A stretch of DNA of 64,000 nt from Pseudoalteromonas umbrosa (GTDB lineage: Bacteria; Pseudomonadota; Gammaproteobacteria; Enterobacterales; Alteromonadaceae), in the NCBI RefSeq assembly GCF_030125375.1, contig NZ_JASJUU010000003.1, positions 324,247 through 388,246 on the forward strand. The letters run 5' to 3'. The notes under the pieces were generated by a model. The model searched no databases, was not told the origin of the DNA, and saw only the letters and a program-made list of their open reading frames with translations. This document shows, in pieces, positions 1-10,555 of the stretch. A program made the position numbers and the translations under genes. The first letter of the stretch is position 1. Every line of letters begins with the position of its first letter.

Positions 1-379
1 GGGACAGTCTCTGTTGGTGTCGGAGAAAACCTCAAGTGTAGACATTGATGGTGACCCAATGTTGGTTCCCTCGTTACTTAATTTAATAGTAAATGCAGCG
101 AAAGCTAATGAGCGTGCAGACAAGCACCAAATCGAGCTGAGCGCGTTTTCTGAAGCGGGTAAATGGTATTTAACAATCAAAGATCAAGGTAGAGGAATCA
201 CACAGAAAAAACTAGATGATCTCGGTAAGTCTGTTGTTGAAAGTGATACAGGTTTTGGGATGGCTTTATTATTAACTCATGCGACTTTAGAAAGAGTCAA
301 CGGTGAGCTGCATCTTGAAAACTTAAGCGAGGGCGGTGTGTTATCTACAGCTATATTACCAATCGTGGGTGAGTTATGA
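1..379 (+). CDS. Sensor histidine kinase, C-terminal part (RegB/PrrB-like), cut by window start
   Basis: This is the ATP-binding (HATPase_c) end of a sensor kinase; the reading frame is open back to base 2, so the sensor and phosphoacceptor parts lie outside the window. An N-box (LNLIVNAAKANE) is followed by a G1 box (DQGRGI) and a G2-like GFGMALLL. The stop overlaps the start of the next gene in an ATGA, so the two are translationally coupled. The partner is a RegA/PrrA-type regulator with a Fis helix-turn-helix, which by family knowledge pairs with RegB/PrrB/ActS redox-sensing kinases. The redox cysteine and quinone-binding segments cannot be checked here. Kinase identity is firm; RegB type is inferred from the partner. 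Confidence 0.85.
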   Translation, partial: GQSLLVSEKTSSVDIDGDPMLVPSLLNLIVNAAKANERADKHQIELSAFSEAGKWYLTIKDQGRGITQKKLDDLGKSVVESDTGFGMALLLTHATLERVNGELHLENLSEGGVLSTAILPIVGEL

Positions 380-897
380 AGTTATTGATAATCGAGGATG
401 ATATTGCCTTTTCTAATACGCTGGCAAGGCGAATGTCCAAAATGGGCTTTGAGTGTCAAATAGTTAATCGAGAGGAAGAGATAGTTTCTCATTGCGAAAC
501 TTTTCTACCGGAGTATGTGCTGTTAGACATGAAACTAGAGCACTCGTCAGGGTTACAGCACATTGGCGCAATTAGGCAAGTATTATCCAGCGCAAAGATA
601 GTTTTACTTACAGGCTTTGCAAGTATTGCTACTGCGGTTGAGGCCATTAAGCTCGGCGCTGATGATTATTTAACAAAGCCCGCTGATACTAAGTTGATTG
701 CGAAAAAGCTATTGGGTGAAGATGTGGTGATTGCAGACACATTTGAATCTACCATGTCACCAGAGCGGCTAGAGTGGGAGCATATACAACAAACCTTGCA
801 GGCAAATGATGGGAATGTCTCCGAAACAGCTCGCCAGCTAAACATGCACAGAAGAACATTGCAGCGAAAACTACAGAAAAAACCTGTATCTAAATAA
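376..897 (+). CDS. Response regulator of the RegA/PrrA/ActR family
   Basis: This DNA-binding response regulator would receive phosphate from the kinase encoded just upstream. The receiver domain (about residues 1-115) has the acidic pair D8/D9, the phosphoacceptor D51 in LLDMKLEHSSG, T79 and K101 (YLTKP). After a short linker, residues 137-168 form a Fis-type helix-turn-helix (NVSETARQLNMHRRTLQRKL). Receiver plus Fis-type HTH with no sigma-54 ATPase module, in about 175 residues, is the layout of RegA/PrrA/ActR, global regulators of redox-responsive energy metabolism. The usual proline hinge of that family is not obvious. Targets cannot be read from this window. The ATG overlaps the kinase stop by four bases. 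Confidence 0.85.
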   Translation: MKLLIIEDDIAFSNTLARRMSKMGFECQIVNREEEIVSHCETFLPEYVLLDMKLEHSSGLQHIGAIRQVLSSAKIVLLTGFASIATAVEAIKLGADDYLTKPADTKLIAKKLLGEDVVIADTFESTMSPERLEWEHIQQTLQANDGNVSETARQLNMHRRTLQRKLQKKPVSK

Positions 898-973
898 CCT
901 ACTGATACACATATATTGCCCTATTGATAGATTTTAACTAAATTGAAAATAGTGAAACAATGGGGCAGTGCTC

Positions 974-1378
974 ATGTATGTATATGACATCAATATAATT
1001 GCGGTACTACTTGCTGCACTCAGTTCTTTTCTGCTCGGTGGGATATGGTATTCGCCATTATTGTTTCAACGCACATGGCTTGAGGGAGCAGGTTTAACTG
1101 AACTTGATTTGAAAGCGGCGAATCATAAAGCCATTTTCTTGGGCTCATTTTTTTTAAGTTTTGTTGCGTCCGTTGCAGTAGCCACCTTGGTAGACAAGGG
1201 GGCAACTGTAATAGATACCATGTCGTTTGGATTATTTATTGGTATATTGTTTGTGGCAAGCTCTTTTGGTGTGAGTTACTTGTTTGAACAAAGGCCGCTT
1301 AAATTATTTCTGGTGAATGCTGGCTATCACACGTTACAATTCACGCTAATTGGGTTTGTGATAGGGAGTTTAAACTAA
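974..1378 (+). CDS. DUF1761 family small membrane protein
   Basis: This is a hydrophobic protein of about 134 residues with four predicted membrane helices, resembling the DUF1761 family, whose function is unknown. The N-terminal GGIWYSPLLF stretch after the first helix is typical of the family. The longest frame begins at a GTG (968), but the GGGGC upstream lies only two bases from it and eight bases from the ATG at 974, so I prefer the ATG. It is followed with no gap by the zinc-ribbon gene, whose ribosome binding site lies inside the end of this gene, which suggests one operon. Confidence 0.7.
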   Translation: MYVYDINIIAVLLAALSSFLLGGIWYSPLLFQRTWLEGAGLTELDLKAANHKAIFLGSFFLSFVASVAVATLVDKGATVIDTMSFGLFIGILFVASSFGVSYLFEQRPLKLFLVNAGYHTLQFTLIGFVIGSLN

Positions 1379-1630
1379 TTGGCAAAACCGAACAAAAAAG
1401 GCCCTGTTAGAACAGTTGACATCTTTTGCGCAAATTGTAAAGCAAAGCTTTTCAAATACCGAAAAGGCGGAAAGGGCAGCTTAATAAAGTGTTTTATTGA
1501 GCGTATTAGTGTAGATCACACCAATAATCAGACTCATTGTCCCGAGTGTGAGCAGGAATTTTCCCGTAAAACTTTGATTAGGGGGGCACCCGCACTGAAA
1601 ATTGTTGGCAATAAGGTGACTTTTAAATAA
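1379..1630 (+). CDS. Small zinc-ribbon protein, function unknown
   Basis: This basic protein of 83 residues has two cysteine knuckles, CANC near residue 18 and CPEC near residue 56, that would hold one zinc ion. The N-terminus is rich in lysine, so nucleic acid binding is possible. Translation appears to start at a TTG directly after the upstream stop, with AGGGAG ten bases before it inside the end of the DUF1761 gene, so coupling is likely. No in-frame ATG offers a better start. I do not recognise a named family; similar short zinc-ribbon proteins occur in Vibrio and Pseudoalteromonas as far as I recall. Confidence 0.6.
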   Translation: MAKPNKKGPVRTVDIFCANCKAKLFKYRKGGKGSLIKCFIERISVDHTNNQTHCPECEQEFSRKTLIRGAPALKIVGNKVTFK

Positions 1631-1773
1631 CACCCTTATCGATAAGGACAATTATCCTGTTTTCTCGTCTCTATTTTTAAGATACTTACAAAGTTTGTGC
1701 TGTTTCAACGATTGAAAGTCACCCTACCCATGGAAAAGGGCCAGCGTGTTTGGGTGAGTATCCACAAAGATAT

Positions 1774-2046
1774 ATGGACAAAAACATGATTGATATTTTA
1801 TTTGATGTAATTGGTATGACTGGTACTTTTCTAGTAGTTGGCGCATTCTTTTTGCTACAGCTTGAAAAAGTCACGCCAGATGGCCTCAAATATAACCTCA
1901 TGAACCTTTCTGGTGCAATATTGCTACTTATCAGTTTGTGCTATAACTTCAACCTTGCAAGCTTTGTGATTGAGCTATTCTGGATAGTCGCTTCACTCAT
2001 CGGTTTGTATAAGTATTTCAAGGCAAAGAGATTACAAGCGGCATAA
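1774..2046 (+). CDS. CBU_0592-like small membrane protein
   Basis: This protein of about 90 residues has three hydrophobic segments (DVIGMTGTFLVVGAFFLLQL, then MNLSGAILLLISL, then an IELFWIVASLIGLYKYF tail). This matches the layout of the CBU_0592 family of small inner membrane proteins, whose role is unknown. The open frame reaches back to a TTG at 1750, but that start would add a polar segment; ATG at 1774 or 1786 begins right before the first helix. The ribosome binding site is weak for all candidates, so the exact start is uncertain. Confidence 0.55.
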   Translation: MDKNMIDILFDVIGMTGTFLVVGAFFLLQLEKVTPDGLKYNLMNLSGAILLLISLCYNFNLASFVIELFWIVASLIGLYKYFKAKRLQAA

Positions 2047-2180
2047 AACTTAAGTAAAAACTTGCACAGTTACATTTCATGCGTATTATTTAGATGTATG
2101 AACGGTAACTGTGTAAGCAAAATTGAGTGATTTTAATCGCTTAAATTGAGCTTGTTACGGTATCAGTAGCCAGGCTCGAT

Positions 2181-4172
2181 ATGAAAAAAACAATTCCGCT
2201 GATCTTTTTATTTTCTTTTTGCTTAAGTGCAGCCGCTTCTCAAGATGAGTTGTTTGAATTGAGCTTTGAAGAGCTACTTGATGTTAACATCACCCTAGCG
2301 ACTAAAACCGTTGAAACTCCCACATCAGTTCCATCCAGTACCACCGTCTTTAATCGTCAACATATTCAATTATTAGGTGTTGCTAATGTATATGAGCTCA
2401 TGAATTTTGTGCCCGGTATGCAGTCAACCCGCGGCGATTGGGTCGGCGCGGTGCCAAAAGAGCACGCGCGCGGTATTTACCTCGATAGCGGCAACGTACT
2501 TGTCATGCTTAATGGACAGCGACTCAATGATGCATCATTCGGTAAAGCTTCTGTCTATGCACCATTTATCCCAGTAGAAATCATTGAAAGAGTTGAGTTT
2601 ATAAGAGGCCCTGGTTCTGCACTTTACGGAAGTAATGCCTTTTTAGGTGTGATGAACATAGTAACCAAAAAGGGTGCTAATCAGGTTATGGCCGCAGTCG
2701 GTGATAATGGAATGTATCAAGGTGCTGTGAGCTTACATAAAGCATTTGATAATGGCCTAACAGTTCAAGCAAATACATCTTTATATCGAGATGACGGAGA
2801 TAAGTATTTTGAAGCTCAGGTGAGAGATCCTGTTGATGGTCGGTTTCTTGAGATTGAATTCAATTGGGATAATTGGCGATTTGCCATTCATAATACAGAG
2901 ACTCGCTTAGATGAGTTTATTAACTTATCAGGAGAATCGAAAGATAATCGTCACACTAGTCGAAATCTAGGTGTGCAATTAGAAGTTAATTCTTCATGGC
3001 ATAATTCGATCACCAATACCACTCGGTTGGATTTTATTAAACACGATATTAAAAGTGCGGGCCTCATTGCCAGTGCAGAAGTTCTCCAGTTAGAAAATGG
3101 TTTTTTTGTCGGGCCTCGTTGGCAATCAAGAGATTTAACTTTAAATAGTGAAACTGTGTATACATACGATGAGTCACTTAATGTCATTTTTGGGGCTGAA
3201 TACTCTTGGGAAGAGCAGTCTCGAGCAGATGTGTACACTAATTATTATAATGCTGAGACAGGGCAAATCTTTGTCGATGAACCTTACTTTTTAGGCGGCC
3301 TTCAAGTGATCAGTAATCATGAACCATTTAAACCGCTTGAGGCGAGTTTTGATTCTTATGCGGTGTATACGCAATTAAAATATGTACTGAGTGAATCAAT
3401 TACCATGTTTACAGGTTTGCGTTATGACGATGTGGTAGATATAGATCGAAAGCTTTCGCCTAGGTTGGCGCTGATATATCAGTTTAATCCGGTGCATACA
3501 TTCAAGTTACAATATGGTGAGGCATTTAGGGTACCAGTAAGCAATGAGCTATATTCCAATGATGAGGTGACATCAGGAAATCCAAGCTTGAAAGCTGAAT
3601 ATCTAAAAACGACGGAATTGGTTTGGCATGCTAAGAATAATAATTGGCAAATTGATTTAGTTTTGTTTGATAATGAACTGGAAGACTTTATTAATTTAAT
3701 TCCCGTTGATGAAGCGCAATCTCGTTTTACTTTTGATAATGTATTTGAAACCAGTATGCAAGGCTTGGAGTTTAGTGGTACTTTGCATATAAGCGATAAT
3801 ACTTGGCTTTCTAGTACGTTTACACAGTATATAGACTTACCTTTTAATCCGAGTTACAAAAAGTTTGGTTCACTAGTGTTTAATCATCGCCATGGTGATA
3901 TACAGTACTCTTTCAACGGCATTTGGCGAGATAGTATTACTGTTATTCCAGCGGTGCTTCCAGATGACCCAGAATTCTCTCCTTATCATCAGCCTAGCCA
4001 CTGGCTTTTTGGTTCAACCGTGAGTTGGAAAGTTGATGAAAAACAAGGTGTAGCATTGCAAGTGCAAAACTTGTTTGATAAATCAACTGATGCGTTTGAT
4101 CCTAGAAGGTACGATGGAAGAGTGCCCCAAAAAGGGCGTCAAATTAGGCTACGTTACACTTATGACTTTTAA
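2181..4172 (+). CDS. TonB-dependent outer membrane receptor
   Basis: This 663-residue receptor has a signal peptide (residues 1 to about 20), a plug domain (about 45-160, with the typical RGPGSALYGSNAFLGVMNIVTKKG-like strand near residue 140) and a beta barrel ending in the aromatic F of YTYDF, the outer membrane assembly signal. Such receptors import siderophores, cobalamin or oligomers using TonB energy. The length and the N-terminal DELFELSFEELLDVNITLATK segment are typical of receptors in marine gammaproteobacteria often annotated as colicin I or vitamin B12 receptor-like. No transporter or enzyme next to it reveals the substrate, and I see no Fur box in the short upstream gap. Confidence 0.85.
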   Translation: MKKTIPLIFLFSFCLSAAASQDELFELSFEELLDVNITLATKTVETPTSVPSSTTVFNRQHIQLLGVANVYELMNFVPGMQSTRGDWVGAVPKEHARGIYLDSGNVLVMLNGQRLNDASFGKASVYAPFIPVEIIERVEFIRGPGSALYGSNAFLGVMNIVTKKGANQVMAAVGDNGMYQGAVSLHKAFDNGLTVQANTSLYRDDGDKYFEAQVRDPVDGRFLEIEFNWDNWRFAIHNTETRLDEFINLSGESKDNRHTSRNLGVQLEVNSSWHNSITNTTRLDFIKHDIKSAGLIASAEVLQLENGFFVGPRWQSRDLTLNSETVYTYDESLNVIFGAEYSWEEQSRADVYTNYYNAETGQIFVDEPYFLGGLQVISNHEPFKPLEASFDSYAVYTQLKYVLSESITMFTGLRYDDVVDIDRKLSPRLALIYQFNPVHTFKLQYGEAFRVPVSNELYSNDEVTSGNPSLKAEYLKTTELVWHAKNNNWQIDLVLFDNELEDFINLIPVDEAQSRFTFDNVFETSMQGLEFSGTLHISDNTWLSSTFTQYIDLPFNPSYKKFGSLVFNHRHGDIQYSFNGIWRDSITVIPAVLPDDPEFSPYHQPSHWLFGSTVSWKVDEKQGVALQVQNLFDKSTDAFDPRRYDGRVPQKGRQIRLRYTYDF

Positions 4173-6727
<2,555 letters not shown>

Positions 6728-6738
6728 CACATATCAAC

Positions 6739-6764
6739 AAAAGGCGGCAATGTGTCGCCTTTTA
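6739..6764 (+). terminator. Intrinsic terminator of the M4 protease gene
   Basis: AAAAGGCG pairs with CGCCTTTT, with three further inner pairs, followed by TTTTACTT. It sits 12 bases after the protease stop. Because it covers the first in-frame ATG (6750) of the following aminopeptidase frame, it argues for the downstream start of that gene. Confidence 0.75.
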
Positions 6765-6788
6765 CTTAAACTGCCCAAAGGAACAACT

Positions 6789-8306
6789 ATGCGTACAAAC
6801 ACTTATTTATGTTTGTTGACGTGTCTGACTTTCCCTTGTTTATCAAATGAAGTATCTGAAAAAAAATGGATTACATTAGGCGCGACAGCAAGTCATCATT
6901 ACCAGCTAGAAAACTCGGTTAAAGGCCGCTCTTACGTTCAATCAAAGAGTGACAATTCATACGTTGATTTACTTTTGATGAATGAAGCGGAGCATGTACA
7001 TGTTAGTCACTTTATGCATGATAATTATCATCGCTGTGGCGGGTTTGTATTACATGAAAGTAAAAACGAGGCATTAGAATATCTGCGCATATTAGACTAT
7101 GCACATAACAACCAGCCAGAACTTACGTACTCAATAGACAACGTTGATACTGTACAGGCCCTAATGAGTAAGGTGTCGACGACCGGTTTGGAGAGTACAG
7201 TTAGCGCTATGACGGCATTCTACAATCGATATTATACACAGCAATCTGGAGTAGATGCAGCTGACTGGGTGAAGCAGCACTGGATAGACTTGGCGCAAAG
7301 TCGCACGGATATAAAAGTGGAGTCTTACAATCACTCATGGCCACAGTCATCTGTAGTTGTCACTATTCCCGGCAACGAACTTAAAGATGAAATAGTGATT
7401 ATTGGTGGGCACTTAGACTCTATTAATGGTTCTAACCCTAGCAGTGGAAAAGCGCCTGGAGCAGATGACAATGCTTCTGGTATAGCGGTGCTCAGCGAAG
7501 TACTTAAAGCCATTGTAGCGAGTAATTATAAACCAAAAAGAACAGTTCAAATTATGGGCTTTGCAGCGGAAGAAGTAGGGCTGAGGGGATCAAAAGCAAT
7601 TGCCCAAGATTATAAGAGCTTAGGTAAGAACGTTGTGGGTATGGCGCAGTTTGACATGTCTGGGCATAAGGGGGGGCAGTATGACATTGTCTTTATTACA
7701 GACTACACAAACAGCAGTCAAAACACATTTATGAGCCAGTTGCTAGATACCTATCTCAGCAATGTTAATTATGGCTTTGATAGGTGTGGTTATGGGTGTT
7801 CAGATCATGCGTCATGGTATCAGCAAAGTTATCCCGCTTCTTTTCCTTTCGAATCCCGAATGAGAGAGTCCAATCGATTGATCCATACGTCAAATGATAC
7901 TGAGTTTGATGCCAATCACTCAATAAACTTTGCCAAGCTAGCCAGTGCATATGTGGCGGAGCTTGCTAAAACGGCAGGCTCAGCACCGCCACCCACTGAT
8001 CCAACGCCAATTCAGAAAAGTTACAACGACATCGCTGTGGCCCAAGGGCAATGGTGGCGTACAAGCTTGACTTTAGGAAGTGGATACAGCTCACTTATTG
8101 TGACCATCTCTGGCGGTACGGGTGATGCCGATCTTTATGTCAATTTTGGCAATCAGTCTACGACCTCTCAATATCGATGCCGACCTTATCGGTATGGCAA
8201 TGAGGAAAGGTGCGAAATTACATCTCCAGAGTCTGGCCAGTGGTATTTTGATTTGAGAGGTTATACGCAGGCCTCAGGTGTTAATTTGAGCGTGAGTGCA
8301 AATTAA
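6789..8306 (+). CDS. Secreted M28 family aminopeptidase with PPC domain
   Basis: This 505-residue exported enzyme removes N-terminal residues from peptides, like the Vibrio/Aeromonas leucyl aminopeptidase. The co-catalytic zinc site is complete: H208 (GGHLDS), D226/D227 (GADDNASG), catalytic E261 with ligand E262 (GFAAEEVGL), D289 (QFDMSGH) and H340 (GCSDHASW). A CGYGC disulfide pair matches the secreted family. A PPC domain fills about residues 425-505. The frame extends to an ATG at 6750, but that lies in the upstream terminator and gives no signal peptide; ATG 6789, behind AAAGGA, gives MRTNTYLCLLTCL, a proper signal sequence. The neighbouring M4 endopeptidase would supply its substrates. 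Confidence 0.93.
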   Translation: MRTNTYLCLLTCLTFPCLSNEVSEKKWITLGATASHHYQLENSVKGRSYVQSKSDNSYVDLLLMNEAEHVHVSHFMHDNYHRCGGFVLHESKNEALEYLRILDYAHNNQPELTYSIDNVDTVQALMSKVSTTGLESTVSAMTAFYNRYYTQQSGVDAADWVKQHWIDLAQSRTDIKVESYNHSWPQSSVVVTIPGNELKDEIVIIGGHLDSINGSNPSSGKAPGADDNASGIAVLSEVLKAIVASNYKPKRTVQIMGFAAEEVGLRGSKAIAQDYKSLGKNVVGMAQFDMSGHKGGQYDIVFITDYTNSSQNTFMSQLLDTYLSNVNYGFDRCGYGCSDHASWYQQSYPASFPFESRMRESNRLIHTSNDTEFDANHSINFAKLASAYVAELAKTAGSAPPPTDPTPIQKSYNDIAVAQGQWWRTSLTLGSGYSSLIVTISGGTGDADLYVNFGNQSTTSQYRCRPYRYGNEERCEITSPESGQWYFDLRGYTQASGVNLSVSAN

Positions 8307-8311
8307 TTAAG

Positions 8312-8342
8312 TGTGATGCTGTCTTTATGTGGCAGCATCACA
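8312..8342 (+). terminator. Stem-loop after the M28 aminopeptidase gene
   Basis: TGTGATGCTG and CAGCATCACA form a perfect 10-bp stem with an 11-base loop, six bases after the stop. No T-run follows on the plus strand, so it may be a processing or stability hairpin rather than a true terminator. Confidence 0.45.
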
Positions 8343-8476
8343 AATTACCTATTTTATATATAGGTAACTAAGAAGTGTTTTTCGTGTTTCATAAGCGCTT
8401 TGTTTGCTTGTAGAAAGTCATACTCTCATTCATACTGCCTCCTTATTTTGAAGACATAATTATAAAAAATAGATAA

Positions 8477-9931
8477 ATGACGGATACAATGGTTAAAGGC
8501 AGCTCCTTATACAACAAGTTTTGGTTATTTTTAGGCCCTTTTCTTTTTTTACTCACATGTTTAACGCAAAGCCCTGAGGGGTTATCTGAGCAGGGGTGGC
8601 GCACGGCAGGGTTAGCAATGTGGCTGGCCGTTTGGTGGGTGAGCGAAGTAGTTCCAATTCCAGTGACTTCTTTAGTGCCTTTGTTGGCTGTTCCCTTAGC
8701 AGATATTAATGATATTAAGAGTACCTCGTCTGCCTATGCACACCCATTAATATTTCTATTTTTAGGTGGCTTTCTCATTTCTATTGCGATGGAAAAGTCG
8801 CAATTACATAAACGTATAGCTTTAAAAACCATGTTAAAAAGCGGTACGAACCCGAAATATCAAGTATTGGCAATGATGCTAGTAAGCGGTTTTCTGTCGA
8901 TGTGGATTAATAACACAGCAACGACGCTGATGTTACTGCCAATCGCTTTATCTGTGATCCATGTTTTGCAAAAAAATGGTGCGCATTGTGATAACTACGC
9001 TAAAGCTTTACTACTGGCCATAGCTTATAGTGCCAGTTTAGGTGGGGTAGGTACAATTATCGGTACTGCGCCAAATGCTCTGATGGTTGCCTACTTGTGG
9101 GATAATCATCAGATTGAAATTGGCTTTGGACAGTGGATGATGGTCGCTGTGCCTTTTACATTTGGCATGATTGTTTTGTGTTGGCTTTGGTTGACTAAGT
9201 TTGCATTTAAGCTTGCACCGCAGCAAAATGATACTCAAATGACAGAGGTTTTCTCTGCTCAACTTAAAGAGCAAGGGAAGATGACGATAGCCGAAAAGAA
9301 CGTGATGTATGTCTTTTTGTTTGCGGTTTTTGGCTGGCTTTTAAGACCATACTTGCAGACGTGGACTGGATTAAACATAACAGATACGGGCATTGCTGTT
9401 GCAGCATCAATCATGTTGTTTATCTTACCTGCAGATAGCTCAGGTGAGCAAAAAGTGATGGATTGGCCTGCTGCTAAAGAAGTGCCGTGGGGCATATTAT
9501 TGTTATTTGGTGGTGGCTTAACATTAGCCAGCCAAATCAAAGGCTCAGGCCTTGCTGAGTATATCGCTAATTTGTTAGCGGGTGCTAGTGCAATCCCTCT
9601 TGTGTTGAGCGTTGTTGCTGTTGCAGCACTCATTACTTTTTTAACCGAGTTAACCAGCAATACTGCTACAGCTGCAGGGTTTTTGCCGCTGCTCGGGCCT
9701 GTTGCTGAGCAAGTAACAGGGACACCCCTAGTATGGATCATCCCAGCCGCAATGGCAGCTAGCTGCGCATTCATGATGCCTGTTGCAACACCGCCAAATG
9801 CGATTGTATTTGGCTCTGGTGAAATTAAAATTAAGGATATGATTAAGGCGGGGTTTGTGTTGAACTTAATTGCAATTGCGGTGATAAGTATCTTAACACT
9901 GACAGTTGCTCGTTGGGTTTTTGTATTCTAA
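8477..9931 (+). CDS. DASS/SLC13 family sodium-coupled dicarboxylate transporter
   Basis: This 484-residue inner membrane protein belongs to the divalent anion:sodium symporter family, which imports succinate, malate, citrate or sulfate. The two repeated substrate/sodium motifs are visible: NNTATTLMLLPIA in the first half and TSNTATAAGFLPLL in the second, each followed by a proline-rich loop (GTAPNALMVAYL and TPPNAIVFGSG). About twelve hydrophobic segments are spread along the protein. The start is ATG 8477 or 8489, with no strong ribosome binding site. Dicarboxylates are the likeliest cargo from overall similarity, but this is not proven. It is flanked by unrelated genes. Confidence 0.88.
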   Translation: MTDTMVKGSSLYNKFWLFLGPFLFLLTCLTQSPEGLSEQGWRTAGLAMWLAVWWVSEVVPIPVTSLVPLLAVPLADINDIKSTSSAYAHPLIFLFLGGFLISIAMEKSQLHKRIALKTMLKSGTNPKYQVLAMMLVSGFLSMWINNTATTLMLLPIALSVIHVLQKNGAHCDNYAKALLLAIAYSASLGGVGTIIGTAPNALMVAYLWDNHQIEIGFGQWMMVAVPFTFGMIVLCWLWLTKFAFKLAPQQNDTQMTEVFSAQLKEQGKMTIAEKNVMYVFLFAVFGWLLRPYLQTWTGLNITDTGIAVAASIMLFILPADSSGEQKVMDWPAAKEVPWGILLLFGGGLTLASQIKGSGLAEYIANLLAGASAIPLVLSVVAVAALITFLTELTSNTATAAGFLPLLGPVAEQVTGTPLVWIIPAAMAASCAFMMPVATPPNAIVFGSGEIKIKDMIKAGFVLNLIAIAVISILTLTVARWVFVF

Positions 9932-9938
9932 ATTATCT

Positions 9939-9975
9939 GCCAAGCTGTTCAGTTTTGAAGAGCTTGGCCTTTTTA
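9939..9975 (+). terminator. Intrinsic terminator of the DASS transporter gene
   Basis: GCCAAGCT pairs with AGCTTGGC across a 14-base loop, followed by CTTTTTAT. It begins eight bases after the stop codon. Confidence 0.8.
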
Positions 9976-10511
9976 TTTAAGCTTCTAAACTTCCTACCTT
10001 ATTTACAAATTATCCGTGTAGATTGCCTACTCACAACCTTCAAAACCATGCCTTGTGTCGAACTGTTTTAGAGTAAGGGCTGATTTGTAATTTATTGGCT
10101 AACCTTTCTATTTAATAATAAAGTTGGTGCTCGGCTCATCGCGTCATTATGTCGTGGTATTTAAACATAGGCGGGATTGCAATAAAAGTTTCAGGTGCAT
10201 GCTGTTATTTTGGGTATGAAATCAGCTCAAACTATGGAGTTGTACAGTAAGTGAAAGTCAGCAGATAACTCAATGGTATACTAATATCTGGTTAGAAATT
10301 GAGGTGAAAAGTGCAATCAAAGGCCACTTACAGATAATGGCTGTTGGTCACGTTAATTACAGTGCTGAAGAATTGTAATACTTTGCAAATATAATCGTAC
10401 TTTGAGCACGCTCAGGCATTTTTTGCAGGAGAGGGCTTGGTTTAACTGATGTAGGTGAAGTTAGATCGCTTTTTATTTAAATGTGTAAGCTAATATTAAT
10501 TTGATAAAAAT
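9976..10511. other. Gap without a recognisable gene
   Basis: About 535 bases separate two terminators. A 53-codon stop-free stretch on the plus strand (about 10220-10378) ends in VGHVNYSAEEL before a TAA but has no convincing start or ribosome binding site. It could be a gene remnant or chance. I see no RNA gene or repeat. Confidence 0.4.
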
Positions 10512-10543
10512 AAAAAGGGCTTGGTCAACACCAAGCCCTTTTA
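10512..10543 (-). terminator. Intrinsic terminator of the large lipoprotein gene
   Basis: AAAAGGGCTTGG and CCAAGCCCTTTT form a 12-bp stem with a six-base loop; on the minus strand it is followed by a T-rich tract. It lies 12 bases beyond the lipoprotein stop. Confidence 0.85.
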
Positions 10544-10555
10544 AAGACTTCAAGC

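Noticed and set aside
8348..8364. Small hairpin CCTATTTTATATATAGG
   Set aside because: Only four pairs of GC/AT stem with an AT interior; expected by chance.
9259..9774. 171-codon minus-strand frame inside the DASS gene
   Set aside because: It is antisense to a well-conserved transporter gene and resembles no protein.
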